From assembly GCA_900604495.1 (NCBI GenBank), contig UWOR01000015.1:15507-79506 (forward strand): DNA of 64,000 nt. Direction: 5' to 3'. The notes below the pieces were generated by a model. It had not been told where the DNA came from and ran no database searches. It saw only the letters and a list, made by a program, of their open reading frames with translations. Position numbers and translations under genes: made by a program. The stretch comes from Desulfovibrio sp. Marseille-P6017 (GTDB lineage Bacteria; Bacillota_A; Clostridia; Peptostreptococcales; Peptostreptococcaceae). Positions 17,077 through 26,293 of this stretch are shown one piece after another (positions within the stretch are counted from its first letter, which is position 1; each line of letters opens with the position of its first letter).

Positions 17077-18306
17077 ATGGATTTTAATAAAAATTTAGAT
17101 AAGTATGCTGAGTTAGCAGTTAAAGTTGGTGTTAATATTCAACCCGGTCAAGAATTGCTTGTTAGATCACCAATCGAGTGTGCTCAATTTGTAAGAAAAG
17201 TTGTTAAACATGCTTATGATATAGGTGCTAAAAATGTATATGTAGAGTGGTCTGATGAAGAATGTACTCTAATAAGATACTTAAATGCACCTAAAGAAGT
17301 GTTTAATGAATTCCCAAGATGGATAGCTGATCAATATGTTGATATTGCTAAAAAGGGAGGTGCATTTTTAAGTATTCATGCTGCTAACCCAGATTTATTA
17401 AAGGATGTTGATCCTCAAAGAGTTGCTAATTATCAAAAAGCTTCTGGATTAGCTTTAAAAGAATGGAGATCTTATACATTAACTGATAAGTGTAAGTGGA
17501 GTATCGTATCTGTACCTACTGAGGCTTGGGCAAAAAAAGTATTCCCTAATGTATCCTCAAATGAAGCTATAGATAAACTATGGGATGCTATATTTAAATG
17601 TTCTAGAGTTGATGGGCAAGATCCAATTAAAGCATGGAAAAAACATAATGATGATTTAAAACTAAGAATGGATTTCTTAAATGATAAAAACTTTAAAGTT
17701 TTAAAATTTAAATCTGAAAAAACTGATTTAACTATGGAATTACCAGAGGGTCATATATGGCTAAGTGGTGCTTCGGTTGACCCTAATGGAGTTAAATTTA
17801 ATCCTAATATACCAACTGAAGAAGTATTTTGCTTACCTCATAAATTTAAAGTTAATGGAATTGTTTATAGTACAAAACCACTAGTTTATGGTGGAAATGT
17901 TATAGATAATTTTTCCTTAACATTTAAAGATGGTAGAATAATAGACTATACTGCTAAAAAAGGTTATGAGACATTAGGAAAGCTTATAGAAACAGATGAA
18001 GGTTCTCATTATTTAGGTGAGGTTGCTTTAGTTCCATTTAAATCTCCTATATCTGATACTAATATAGTATTCTTTAATACCTTATATGATGAAAATGCAT
18101 CTTGTCATTTTGCAATAGGTTCTGCATATAAGACTTGTATAAAAAATGGTGATAATATAAAAGATGAAGATCTTGATAAGTACGGAATAAACGATAGTTT
18201 AACTCATGTTGATTTTATGATAGGTTCTTCTGATATGAATATTATTGGTGAAACAAATAATGGAGATACTATACAAATATTTAAGGATGGAAATTGGGCT
18301 TTCTAG
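17077..18306 (+). CDS. pepS: M29 family aminopeptidase
   Basis: This is a cytosolic metallo-aminopeptidase of the thermophilic-aminopeptidase (AmpS/PepS) family that trims N-terminal residues from peptides. The 409-residue length is typical. The metal-binding and signature segments are present: IPTEEVFCLPHKFKVNG, ETDEGSHYLGEVALVP, YDENASCHFAIGSAYKTC and LTHVDFMIGSSDMNI. The TGGAGG site lies 9 bases before the ATG. It is monocistronic, with a good terminator after it. Confidence 0.93.
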   Translation: MDFNKNLDKYAELAVKVGVNIQPGQELLVRSPIECAQFVRKVVKHAYDIGAKNVYVEWSDEECTLIRYLNAPKEVFNEFPRWIADQYVDIAKKGGAFLSIHAANPDLLKDVDPQRVANYQKASGLALKEWRSYTLTDKCKWSIVSVPTEAWAKKVFPNVSSNEAIDKLWDAIFKCSRVDGQDPIKAWKKHNDDLKLRMDFLNDKNFKVLKFKSEKTDLTMELPEGHIWLSGASVDPNGVKFNPNIPTEEVFCLPHKFKVNGIVYSTKPLVYGGNVIDNFSLTFKDGRIIDYTAKKGYETLGKLIETDEGSHYLGEVALVPFKSPISDTNIVFFNTLYDENASCHFAIGSAYKTCIKNGDNIKDEDLDKYGINDSLTHVDFMIGSSDMNIIGETNNGDTIQIFKDGNWAF

Positions 18307-18323
18307 TAAAATATCTATATATA

Positions 18324-18360
18324 AAAAAATAGGCTAAGTTATAAAAACTTAGCCTATTTT
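18324..18360. terminator. terminator after the aminopeptidase gene
   Basis: AAAATAGGCTAAGTT pairs with AACTTAGCCTATTTT across a short loop, with A and T tracts on both sides. It may also serve the convergent kinase gene. Confidence 0.85.
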
Positions 18361-18477
18361 AACTTTGTTGACGACAAAATTTTATATTAATCTATCTATA
18401 TTATAATATAGATTAATTTCTAATACTAGGTTTATTGTACTTAAATTATATATAATTTATTCGATTTAGTAAAATCT

Positions 18478-19437
18478 TTATTTATCAAATTTTACTTCAC
18501 TCCAAATTATATCATTTACGTACTTTTGAACTAAATCAAATCCCATCTCTGGATGAATAGTTTCTTCTGTAGATATAGTTATTGTAGACATTGATATAGC
18601 AAACTTTAGTGTATCTATTAAGTTGCACTTGTTAGCATATCCATATGCTATACCTGCTACAAATGAGTCTCCTGCACCTGTAACGTTTACAACATTTACA
18701 TCATTAGCTTTAATTTTACCTTCTTCTACTCCATTATTGTAGTAGATTCCATCTTCATCTAATGTTATAAATACATTTTCTATACCTAAGTCGATGAAGT
18801 ATCTTCCTGCTTTTCTTAAGTCTTCATCATTTTTTATTTTCATTCCACACATTATTTCAGCTTCATATCTATTTGGCTTTATTGTATGGAAGTATTTTAT
18901 TAAATGTTTTACTTCTTTTGCTTTAGCCGCTGATACAGGGTCTAATATAAACTTAGTGTTTCCACTAAAGTTCTTTAATATATATTCTACTATATCAGGT
19001 CTATCTGAATCTAGTATCATATATTCGGCGTTTCTTATTATATCAGCCTTAGAATCAATAAATTCAGTTGTAAATTTATCTATTATTTTCATGTCTACTA
19101 CTGCAGACACCATTTCTCCGTGCTCGTCTAAAACGGCCATATAAGTAGGTGTATGTCCACCTTCTATAATTAATGAATTACTCATATCATAGTTCATTTG
19201 CTTAGAATGTTCTAGCATTGCTTTACCAGCTTCATCATCACCTAGGATAGATATAAACTGAGTATTAACTCCTACCCTTGACATACATTCAGCTATATTT
19301 CTACATACTCCTCCGAATGATGTCCTTACTTTTCCTGGGTTAGAATCATTACATCTATAGTTACTATCTGTAAATCCACATATATCAAAAACTGATACTC
19401 CGAAAACTAATGTATACCTTTGGTTATTTTCCATCAT
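18478..19437 (-). CDS. PfkB-family carbohydrate kinase, PsuK-like, intact
   Basis: The 319-residue protein is a complete ribokinase-fold enzyme: the N-terminal strand VFGVSVFDICGF, NPGKVRTSFGGVCRNIAECM, the ATP-site segment FHTIKPNRYEAEIM, VFITLDEDGIYY and the catalytic VNVTGAGDSFVAGIAYG. The DSNPGKV...GGVxRN pattern matches pseudouridine kinase (PsuK), without the extra N-terminal HTH. No PsuG or pseudouridine transporter is adjacent, so the substrate is inferred only. It is the intact counterpart to the truncated homologue at 4.5 kb. The GGGAGGG site precedes ATGATG. Confidence 0.82.
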   Translation of the reverse strand: MMENNQRYTLVFGVSVFDICGFTDSNYRCNDSNPGKVRTSFGGVCRNIAECMSRVGVNTQFISILGDDEAGKAMLEHSKQMNYDMSNSLIIEGGHTPTYMAVLDEHGEMVSAVVDMKIIDKFTTEFIDSKADIIRNAEYMILDSDRPDIVEYILKNFSGNTKFILDPVSAAKAKEVKHLIKYFHTIKPNRYEAEIMCGMKIKNDEDLRKAGRYFIDLGIENVFITLDEDGIYYNNGVEEGKIKANDVNVVNVTGAGDSFVAGIAYGYANKCNLIDTLKFAISMSTITISTEETIHPEMGFDLVQKYVNDIIWSEVKFDK

Positions 19438-19540
19438 ATCTTTTCGTACCCTCCCTAAGAATCACCTTCCCATTTTATCACATTCTTATGCTTTTTTTCT
19501 ACATTTTTCGATTTTAAATTTCATTTATACAGATTTTTAC

Positions 19541-19577
19541 AAAAAAAATAAGGGTTAAACCCTTATTTTTTTATTTT
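19541..19577 (-). terminator. terminator of the luxS-metH transcript
   Basis: AAAAAATAAGGGTTTAACCC... forms a GC-topped hairpin (AATAAGGGTT/AACCCTTATT) flanked by A and T runs, directly after the metH remnant. Confidence 0.85.
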
Positions 19578-19580
19578 AAG

Positions 19581-20979
19581 TTAAAAACTAAGCTTTGCTA
19601 TCTCAACTGCTGATTTTGCATCTTTTGAATAATAGTCTGCACCTATATTCTTAGCATATTCTTCTGTTAAAACAGCTCCACCTACAAAAACTTTTGTATC
19701 TATTCTATTTTCTCTTAAAACTTTTATAGTATTTTTAAGTGTTGTAGTCATAAATGCACTTAATCCTACAAGTTTTACATTATATTCTTTAGCTTTTTGT
19801 ACAATATCCATTATAGGTACATCTTTTCATGAATCCATGACCTTATATCTATAATTTACTAACATTATCTTAACTATATTTTTTCCTATATCATGAATGT
19901 TACCTTGTACTGTTGCTACAATTATTTTTCCTTTTGATATATTATTTTTATTTTCTTTTAATAAATGATCTTTAATTATATTTAAAGAAAATTTTACTGT
20001 TTCAGCTGATTTAATCAATTGAGGTGGAAATATCTACCCTAATTTTTACTTTTTACCTATTGTATCTAATGTTGGATTTATAATCATTTTTTGTTTTATG
20101 TAATTTTATATTGTTAATATTGTCACATATCTCTTTTATAAATTTTGGACTTGTTCCACAACATCCACCTATAATTCTAACTCCTAGCCTTATAAAAACT
20201 TCTACTCCTTTATAGAAATCTTTTTCATTCATATTATAATATGCTTTACCATCTATTATATTTGGCAATCCTGCGTTAGCTTTAACTATTACTGGAACTG
20301 TTGCTATTTTAGTTATCTTCTCAATTATAGGTATAAGTTTTTTAGGGCCTAAAGAGCAATTAACTCCTATTGCATCTACACCTAAGCTTTGAATAGTTTC
20401 AACCATACTTTCTGGTGTACATCCTGTAAAGCTTCTTTCATCTTCATCAAAAGTCATTGTACAGAATATTGGTAACTCACTATTTTCTTTTGCTGCTAAA
20501 ACTGCTGCTTTTGCCTCATATAGATCCATCATTGTTTCTATTATAATTAAGTCTACCCCTGACTTTACCCCTTGTATAACTTGCCTTTTAAATATTTCAT
20601 AAGCTCTATCAAAGCTTAATTTACCCGTAGGCTCTAACATTTATCCTATCGGGCCTATATCTAGTGCTACAAATCTAGGTTTAGAGTTATCTGCTTTTTC
20701 AATAGCCATCTTAGCAATTTTTATAGCACTATCTAAAACTTCTTCAACTGTATATCCTAATTTATCTAATTTTAATTCATTTGCTCCAAATGTATTTGTT
20801 GTTATTACATTAGATCCTGCATCTAGATACATCTTATGGATTTTCATTAGTACTTCTGGATTTTTTAAGCCAAATAACTCTGGATTTTCTCCTATTTCTA
20901 ATCCATTTTGTTGGAGCATAGTTCCCATTGCTCCATCAAATATTAATATATTATTTTTAATATAATCTTTAATTTTCAC
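19581..20979 (-). pseudogene. metH: decayed B12-dependent methionine synthase (metH)
   Basis: The reading frame starts as a homocysteine methyltransferase domain (LIFDGAMGTMLQQNGLEIGE, ITTNTFGANELKL, VNCSLGPKKL, RIIGGCCGTSPKFIKEI with the zinc-binding Cys residues). It is cut by a TAA at 20641-20643 where the family has GPIGQMLEPTG, so CAA has become TAA. The frame ends at 20053. Then PQLIKSAETVKFSL, IHDIGKNIVKIM and the B12-domain end (GAVLTEEYAKNIGADYY) appear with further stops, including a TGA near 19825 in the DSGKDVPI position. The pterin-binding and cap domains are missing. The remnant lies 26 bases after luxS, where it would have completed the activated methyl cycle. It cannot make a functional enzyme. 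Confidence 0.9.
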
Positions 20980-21004
20980 AGTTATTAGACCCTTTTGCTA
21001 TCAT

Positions 21005-21460
21005 TTATTCTCCATATATATTTAAAGAGAATCCTTCTTCTAATACTTTTTTTGCATATTCTTTTGCTCCAAATAAAGATAGATCCTTATAGTTACCACA
21101 TTCAATTGGTGTAGCAGCTGGAACTTCTGTTGAATCTATTACCATTTTCAATGCTTTTTCTAGACCAATTTTAATTACAGACGAATCTACATCATCCCAT
21201 ACTATAAGATAGAATCCTGTTCTACATCCCATTGGAGATAAATCAATTATATTATCTAGTGTTTCTCTTAAATATGTTGCCAATAAATGTTCCAATGCAT
21301 GCATAGCAGCTGTCCCAAATGATTCTACATTAGGCTGTAAGAATCGCAAATCAAATTTACTTACCTTATCACCTTTTAATCCATCTAAAACACAACATTT
21401 TCTAACATACGGTGCTTTAACCTTTGTATGATCTAATTTAAAACTTTCTACTTTTTGCAT
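21005..21460 (-). CDS. luxS: S-ribosylhomocysteine lyase
   Basis: LuxS splits S-ribosylhomocysteine into homocysteine and DPD, the precursor of autoinducer-2. The 151-residue length is normal. The metal site is present: HALEHLLATYLR (His-x3-His context) and the Cys of SPMGCRTGFYLIVW, with TPIECGNYKDL near the end. It is the first gene of luxS-metH(pseudo). A GGGGG site precedes the ATG, and the leader holds a terminator hairpin. Confidence 0.96.
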   Translation of the reverse strand: MQKVESFKLDHTKVKAPYVRKCCVLDGLKGDKVSKFDLRFLQPNVESFGTAAMHALEHLLATYLRETLDNIIDLSPMGCRTGFYLIVWDDVDSSVIKIGLEKALKMVIDSTEVPAATPIECGNYKDLSLFGAKEYAKKVLEEGFSLNIYGE

Positions 21461-21530
21461 TTAAAATCCCCCTTATTATAAATTTTATTTCCATAGAAAT
21501 ATTATAAATAGTTTTATATTTTTATACATA

Positions 21531-21560
21531 AAAACGTCTAAAGTATTTCTTTAGACGTTA
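21531..21560 (-). terminator. terminator hairpin inside the luxS leader
   Basis: AACGTCTAAAG pairs with CTTTAGACGTT across AAATA and is followed by T5 on the minus strand. It lies between the promoter at 21580-21608 and luxS, so it can stop transcription before the gene. No known riboswitch fold was recognised upstream of it. Confidence 0.65.
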
Positions 21561-21579
21561 AAATATTCAGTTTACATGA

Positions 21580-21608
21580 ATTATATATCACTTTATATCC
21601 AATGTAAA
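21580..21608 (-). promoter_or_regulatory. luxS promoter
   Basis: On the minus strand TTTACA and TATAAT are separated by exactly 17 bp. The leader to luxS is about 110 bases. Confidence 0.75.
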
Positions 21609-21637
21609 TATTTTAATTTTTTAAAAATTCATTCTAA

Positions 21638-21666
21638 TTGTTCATATTATTTAATTTTGTTATAAT
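21638..21666 (+). promoter_or_regulatory. promoter of the TtcA-like gene
   Basis: TTGTTC and TATAAT with 17-bp spacing, 46 bases before the ATG. Confidence 0.65.
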
Positions 21667-21712
21667 ATTTGCATCGTTTAGATTTTACTTTCTAAAAAGG
21701 AGGAAGACATAT

Positions 21713-22432
21713 ATGCAAAAGTTACTTAGCAAAGCACGTCAAGCAATAAAAGATTTTAATATGATACAAGAGAATGATAAAATCGCTGTTGGTTTATCAG
21801 GCGGAAAAGATAGCCTTACATTACTTCATATATTAAAAAATTACCAAAGATTTTCACCAGAAAAATTTGAATTAATCGCAATTACTTTAAATCCTGGAGG
21901 AGTGGATAATTCACCTTTATATAAATTATGTGAGGATTTAGATATACCATTTTATGAGGTACAAACAGATATAAAGGAAATTGTATTTGATATAAGAAAA
22001 GAAAAAAATCCATGTTCTTTATGTGCAAATTTAAGACGTGGAGCCTTAAATGATAATGCAAAAAAATTAGGATGTAACAAGGTTGCATTAGGTCATCATA
22101 AAGATGATGCAATTGAAACATTTTTATTGTCTATGTTATATGAGGGAAGAGTAAATTGCTTTTCTCCAAAAACACATATGGACAGACAAGATTTAACAAT
22201 AATAAGACCTATGGTTTATATAGATGAATATATGACTAAAAAAGCTGCAAAAGACTTTAATTATCCAATTATAAAAAACCCTTGTCCTGCAGACGGTAAA
22301 ACTAATAGACAAGATATTAAAGAACTTATATCAAATTTAAATAAAGAAATTCCTGGTTCTAAAAAAAATATTTTTGGTGCTTTAAATAATTCTGAAAGAC
22401 TATTTATTTGGGATAAAGAAAAGATAAAATAA
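21713..22432 (+). CDS. TtcA/TilS-like tRNA sulfurtransferase (PP-loop ATPase)
   Basis: The protein has a PP-loop (VGLSGGKDSLTLLHIL) and the TtcA-type segment CSLCANLRRGALND plus ALGHHKDDAIETFLLSMLY and NPCPADGKTNRQDIKELI. TtcA-type enzymes adenylate a tRNA cytidine and replace oxygen with sulfur, using an Fe-S cluster held by such cysteines. The start is the ATG at 21713 (MQKLLSKARQA), set by an AGGAGG site 7 bases upstream. A longer reading from TTG at 21638 would start inside the promoter and is rejected. The product is 239 residues. Confidence 0.85.
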   Translation: MQKLLSKARQAIKDFNMIQENDKIAVGLSGGKDSLTLLHILKNYQRFSPEKFELIAITLNPGGVDNSPLYKLCEDLDIPFYEVQTDIKEIVFDIRKEKNPCSLCANLRRGALNDNAKKLGCNKVALGHHKDDAIETFLLSMLYEGRVNCFSPKTHMDRQDLTIIRPMVYIDEYMTKKAAKDFNYPIIKNPCPADGKTNRQDIKELISNLNKEIPGSKKNIFGALNNSERLFIWDKEKIK

Positions 22433-22440
22433 ATTATAAA

Positions 22441-22462
22441 AGGCGAGTATAATTACTCGCCT
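22441..22462. terminator. bidirectional terminator
   Basis: AGGCGAGTA and TACTCGCCT flank TAAT between two convergent genes. Confidence 0.75.
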
Positions 22463-23070
22463 ATATGTTCTATCCTATATCCAATATCTTTATTAGCCAT
22501 TCTATATGCTTCATCTATCATTTCTTCTCTAGAAAGTGATGGTCCAATTAAATTCTCTATTGTTATTTGATGTCTATTTTCAAAATACTTATCTAATATT
22601 CTTTCTTCTATATATCTTTGATTTTTTATAGTGTAATCATCTAATATATGATTTATTTTAAAACCATGCTTTTCAAGTTCTCTTCCAAGTAAAATCGATC
22701 TATGGCATCTTATAGGGTCTTGCATTGCACCTAAAAGAACTATCCTATAACCTTTTTTACATCCATTTTTTAATCTCTTAATTCCATTAATAAAATCTTC
22801 TTCTTTTACAACCTTTTCAAAATCTGAATAACCTTCTTTATTATATGATATTTTATTTTCTCTTTTAGCTGCAAACTCTTTTGCCATGTAAATATACACA
22901 TACCCAGACTTAATTAAAGTATTTTTTATATTATCTTTATTATATTGAATATTATACTTAGAATAGGGTGTTCCTCTTATATCTACAACGCAATTTATAT
23001 TATAAAATTTAAGCATGTCTATAAGCTTATCAATTGAGTAATTTGAATGTCCTATTGTAAATATATCCAT
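22453..23070 (-). CDS. DUF488 family protein
   Basis: The 205-residue protein begins IFTIGHSNYSIDKLIDMLK and has VVDIRGTPYSKYN and RIVLLGAMQDPIRCHRSILLG, the conserved features of DUF488. The Cys-His-Arg cluster is the most conserved part of the family. No reaction is established. It is a single gene. Confidence 0.85.
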   Translation of the reverse strand: MDIFTIGHSNYSIDKLIDMLKFYNINCVVDIRGTPYSKYNIQYNKDNIKNTLIKSGYVYIYMAKEFAAKRENKISYNKEGYSDFEKVVKEEDFINGIKRLKNGCKKGYRIVLLGAMQDPIRCHRSILLGRELEKHGFKINHILDDYTIKNQRYIEERILDKYFENRHQITIENLIGPSLSREEMIDEAYRMANKDIGYRIEHIGE

Positions 23071-23166
23071 AGCATTTACCTCTTTATTTTAATAAAATAT
23101 CTTTATTTAAAATTATATATTTCACATCTATTCTAAATCATTCCTATTATTCTCTATTTCTATTCT

Positions 23167-23210
23167 AAAAAATATCTTAGGTTTTCATATGAAACTCTAA
23201 GATATTTTTT
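23167..23210 (-). terminator. ferredoxin terminator
   Basis: AAAAATATCTTAGAGTTTC pairs with its complement around CATAT and ends in a T-run on the minus strand. Confidence 0.8.
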
Positions 23211-23231
23211 GTTAAATTATTTATTAAATTA

Positions 23232-23420
23232 TTATTCAACAGTTATAGCAGAAACAGGACAACTATCTTGAGCATCAACAGCTAAATCTTGTAATTCTGA
23301 ATTTAGTTCACCTTCTATAGCAACTGCTAAACCATCATCATCCATATCAAATACATCTGGGCATATACCTGTACATGCTCCACATCCTATACATATGTCT
23401 TTATCTACAAATGCCTTCAT
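23232..23420 (-). CDS. single-cluster 4Fe-4S ferredoxin
   Basis: The 62-residue acidic protein has CIGCGACTGICPDVF and a distant CPVSAI, which together give the four ligands of one [4Fe-4S] cluster (Cys-x2-Cys-x2/5-Cys-Pro...Cys-Pro). It is an electron carrier in the cytosol. It is monocistronic with AGGAGG 7 bases before the ATG. Confidence 0.93.
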   Translation of the reverse strand: MKAFVDKDICIGCGACTGICPDVFDMDDDGLAVAIEGELNSELQDLAVDAQDSCPVSAITVE

Positions 23421-23539
23421 TTTGAAATCCTCCTAAGTATAAATTATTTCAATATTATATTTATCCTTATTTTTTAGACTATAAACATTTTTCTATATAT
23501 TTTATTATAAATTTATTTATAACCATACACATAAATACA

Positions 23540-24094
23540 CTACCTTGTATATACAATTATATTTTGAAACTTACATTTACCTTTTCCAATATTAGTATAC
23601 ATGTGGTTTATATTTGCAAAAAATCTTACTGCTTTCCCTTTGTTCAATATTATATAATCACAACCAAGTTTAATTTCTAAATCACCATCATTTACAATAA
23701 CGTACTCTTCTACTCCATCAATATGATTAGATGATTTGTGAACACATCCTTCTTCTAATTCTATATTTAAAATTTCAAACTTATTATTTATATCAAATGG
23801 AAAAATCGTATAAATTTTCATATTTCCATTCTCTTCTGATATAGGTTTTATATTTTTATAATTTACTATTTCATACTTAGCTTTATTTTTTTCCATAAAT
23901 GATGAAAATGGGACTTTCAATCCTGTTGATATTTTCCATAATGTTGATATAGTTGGATTAGACTTTCCACGTTCAATTTGACCTAACATAGATTTACTAA
24001 CTCCTGTAATTGAAGATACTTCATCTAAGCTTAAATTTCTTTCGTTTCTTATTTTATATAAATTAGCACTAATTATTGAGTTTAATTCTTCCAT
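23540..24094 (-). CDS. XRE-family regulator with cupin domain
   Basis: The 184-residue protein has an N-terminal Cro/CI helix-turn-helix (LYKIRNERNLSLDEVSSITG, VSKSMLGQIERGKSNPTIST) and a C-terminal cupin fold (IELEEGCVHKSSNHIDGVEEYVIVNDGDLEI, GKAVRFFANINHMYTN). It is divergent from an exporter gene over a 128-bp spacer with inverted repeats. It probably controls that exporter in response to a small ligand; the ligand is unknown. Confidence 0.88.
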   Translation of the reverse strand: MEELNSIISANLYKIRNERNLSLDEVSSITGVSKSMLGQIERGKSNPTISTLWKISTGLKVPFSSFMEKNKAKYEIVNYKNIKPISEENGNMKIYTIFPFDINNKFEILNIELEEGCVHKSSNHIDGVEEYVIVNDGDLEIKLGCDYIILNKGKAVRFFANINHMYTNIGKGKCKFQNIIVYTR

Positions 24095-24130
24095 AAATCC
24101 TCCCTTGCCTTTGTGCGTTATATTGCACTT

Positions 24131-24150
24131 TTGTATTTTATAATGTACAA
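24131..24150. promoter_or_regulatory. operator-like inverted repeat between regulator and exporter
   Basis: TTGTA and TACAA arms with further pairing (16 of 20 positions symmetric) lie between the divergent XRE-cupin and EmrE-type genes. Confidence 0.5.
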
Positions 24151-24222
24151 TATTAAGCTGAATCGTATAATAAAATTATACATATTATACTATAATTTAA
24201 TTAAATTTTAAGGAGGATATAA

Positions 24223-25158
24223 ATGAAAAAAGCATTAATTTATGGAATAGTTTCTTCAATATTCTTTGCTTTTACATTCATACTCAACAGTAGCATGAAT
24301 ATTTCTGTAGGAAACTGGATGTGGAGTTCATCACTAAGATACATATTTATGTTACCAGTATTATATATTATCGTACTAAAACAAAAAGGAATTCATAGGG
24401 TCTTAAATTCAATTAAAAACGACACTTCATATTGGTTAATTTGGAGTACAATAGGATTCGGATTATTTTATGTTCCACTTACATTTGCTTCGTCTTACGG
24501 TCAATCTTGGCTAGTTGCTGGTTGCTGGCAAATAACTATAATTGCAGGTATATTATTGACACCTCTATTTAAACAAAAAATTCCTATCAAGAGTTTACTA
24601 ATGTCTTGTATTATACTGTTAGGAGTATTTTTAATTCAATATGAACAAGCTACATATGTTAATCTAAATCAGGTTTTATTGTCAATAATTCCAATTTTAA
24701 TGGCAGCATTTGCTTATCCATTAGGAAATAGAAAAATGATGTCTATATGTAATAATTCTCTAACTACTACAGAAAGAGTCTTTGGTATGACCTTATGTAG
24801 TATGCCATTTTGGATAATAATTTCATCTTTTGCTTATTCCTATGTTGGTTTTCCTAGTTATAGTCAAATTATACAATCTATGATAGTTGCTATTTTTTCT
24901 GGTGTAATTGCTACAATATTATTTTTTAAGGCTACAGAACTAGTTAAAAATAATTCTTCTCAATTGGCAATTATTGAAGCTACACAGTCTGGAGAAGTTA
25001 TTTTTGCTATATTAGGAGAGGTATTTATGCTTGGTGGTAGTATTCCTACACTAAATGGCCTTATAGGTTTAGCTATAATAGTATTAGGTATGATCTTAAA
25101 TAGCATTAGCTCATCAAAACCTAAAAATGATTCAACTTCTAATTTAAATCTCAACTAG
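24223..25158 (+). CDS. EmrE-type multidrug/metabolite exporter (DMT superfamily, 10 TM)
   Basis: The 311-residue protein is hydrophobic throughout with about ten predicted membrane helices, starting at ALIYGIVSSIFFAFTFILNSS. It looks like the multidrug resistance efflux transporter family of the drug/metabolite superfamily, with features such as SSYGQSWLVAGCWQITIIAG and ATELVKNNSSQLAIIEATQS. The substrate is unknown. An AAGGAGG site precedes the ATG. It pairs with the divergent XRE-cupin regulator. Confidence 0.82.
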   Translation: MKKALIYGIVSSIFFAFTFILNSSMNISVGNWMWSSSLRYIFMLPVLYIIVLKQKGIHRVLNSIKNDTSYWLIWSTIGFGLFYVPLTFASSYGQSWLVAGCWQITIIAGILLTPLFKQKIPIKSLLMSCIILLGVFLIQYEQATYVNLNQVLLSIIPILMAAFAYPLGNRKMMSICNNSLTTTERVFGMTLCSMPFWIIISSFAYSYVGFPSYSQIIQSMIVAIFSGVIATILFFKATELVKNNSSQLAIIEATQSGEVIFAILGEVFMLGGSIPTLNGLIGLAIIVLGMILNSISSSKPKNDSTSNLNLN

Positions 25159-25246
25159 TATAGCTCTTTATATTTAATAACTTCTCATAATTTATCTTAC
25201 CTAGGGACAACCTAATTATAAGGTTATTCTTATAAGGAGGTAATTT

Positions 25247-26290
25247 ATGAGAATTTTAAAGTATATGCTTATATTTATACCTATAAGCTTTATAGCTAAA
25301 TTTATGAATGCATCTGGCTCTATAATGTTCTTATTATCATGCCTATCTATAATTCCACTTGCAGGTCTTATGGGTGAAGGCACAGAAGAAATTTCATTTT
25401 ACTCAGGACCTAAAATAGGTGGTTTTTTAAATGGTACATTTGGCAATGCAACCGAACTTATAATCTCATTTTTCGCTCTTAAAGAAGGTTTATTTGAAGT
25501 CGTTAAATCATCTATTGCTGGAGCTGTTATAGGAAACATATTATTAGTAATCGGTGCTAGTATGTTAGCTGGTGGATTAAAATATAAAACACAAAAATTT
25601 AATCAAAAGGTAACTGAAGTTACTTCAAGTATGTTATTATTTGCAGTTCTCGGATTGTGTATTCCAGCTATATTTACACATACAGTTGATCCAAGTTTAT
25701 TAAATACTAGATATGAAGGTTTAAGTATTTTTGTTGCTATTGTAATGATTATTATATACGCTTTAAGCTTACTATTTTCATTTAACACTCATAAAGATAT
25801 ATATATCAATGAAGAAAAAGATAGTGAATCATCTAAATGGGCACTAAAAAAATCTATATTTATACTAGTTATATCAACTGTTTTAATAGCAGTTGAAAGT
25901 GAATTCTTAGTAAATGGTATTGAACCTATAACAGCTAGTTTAGGATGGAGTGAGTTTTTTGTAGGTATAATTTTAATACCTATAATAGGAAATGCCGCTG
26001 AACATAGTACGGCTATAGTTATGGCTAGAAAAGATAAAATGGATGTTGCTTTAGAAATCGCTATTGGGTCTAGTTTACAAATAATATTATTCGTGGCGCC
26101 TATATTAATATTTTTAAGATTAATATTTACCCCTATGAGCATTGTATTTAATGAATTTGAATTAGTTGCACTAATAGCCTCAGTAGTAATAGCAAATAGA
26201 GTTTCTCATGATGGTGAATCTAATTGGTTAGAGGGGATTCAGCTTTTAGCTGTATATCTAATAATTGCAGCTTCATTCTTTATCTTATAA
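25247..26290 (+). CDS. Ca2+/H+ antiporter (CaCA/Cax family)
   Basis: The 347-residue membrane protein holds the two duplicated alpha motifs of cation antiporters: GGFLNGTFGNATELIISFFAL in the first half and IIGNAAEHSTAIVMARKDKMD in the second, with about eleven helices and an acidic stretch (NEEKDSESS) between halves. It exports Ca2+ in exchange for protons. A perfect AAGGAGG site precedes the ATG. The terminator at 26294-26331 ends it. Confidence 0.92.
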   Translation: MRILKYMLIFIPISFIAKFMNASGSIMFLLSCLSIIPLAGLMGEGTEEISFYSGPKIGGFLNGTFGNATELIISFFALKEGLFEVVKSSIAGAVIGNILLVIGASMLAGGLKYKTQKFNQKVTEVTSSMLLFAVLGLCIPAIFTHTVDPSLLNTRYEGLSIFVAIVMIIIYALSLLFSFNTHKDIYINEEKDSESSKWALKKSIFILVISTVLIAVESEFLVNGIEPITASLGWSEFFVGIILIPIIGNAAEHSTAIVMARKDKMDVALEIAIGSSLQIILFVAPILIFLRLIFTPMSIVFNEFELVALIASVVIANRVSHDGESNWLEGIQLLAVYLIIAASFFIL

Positions 26291-26293
26291 AAT

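Noticed and set aside
19812..19830. TGA in the metH remnant as a selenocysteine codon
   Set aside because: The position is a glycine in the family (DLGKDVP), other stops occur in the same gene, and no SECIS-like hairpin follows.
21460..21600. SAM or SAH riboswitch upstream of luxS
   Set aside because: The leader is too short and lacks the conserved core segments.
21638..21712. Longer N-terminus for the TtcA-like protein
   Set aside because: It would begin with TTG within the -35 box and read through the -10 box; the internal ATG has an AGGAGG site.
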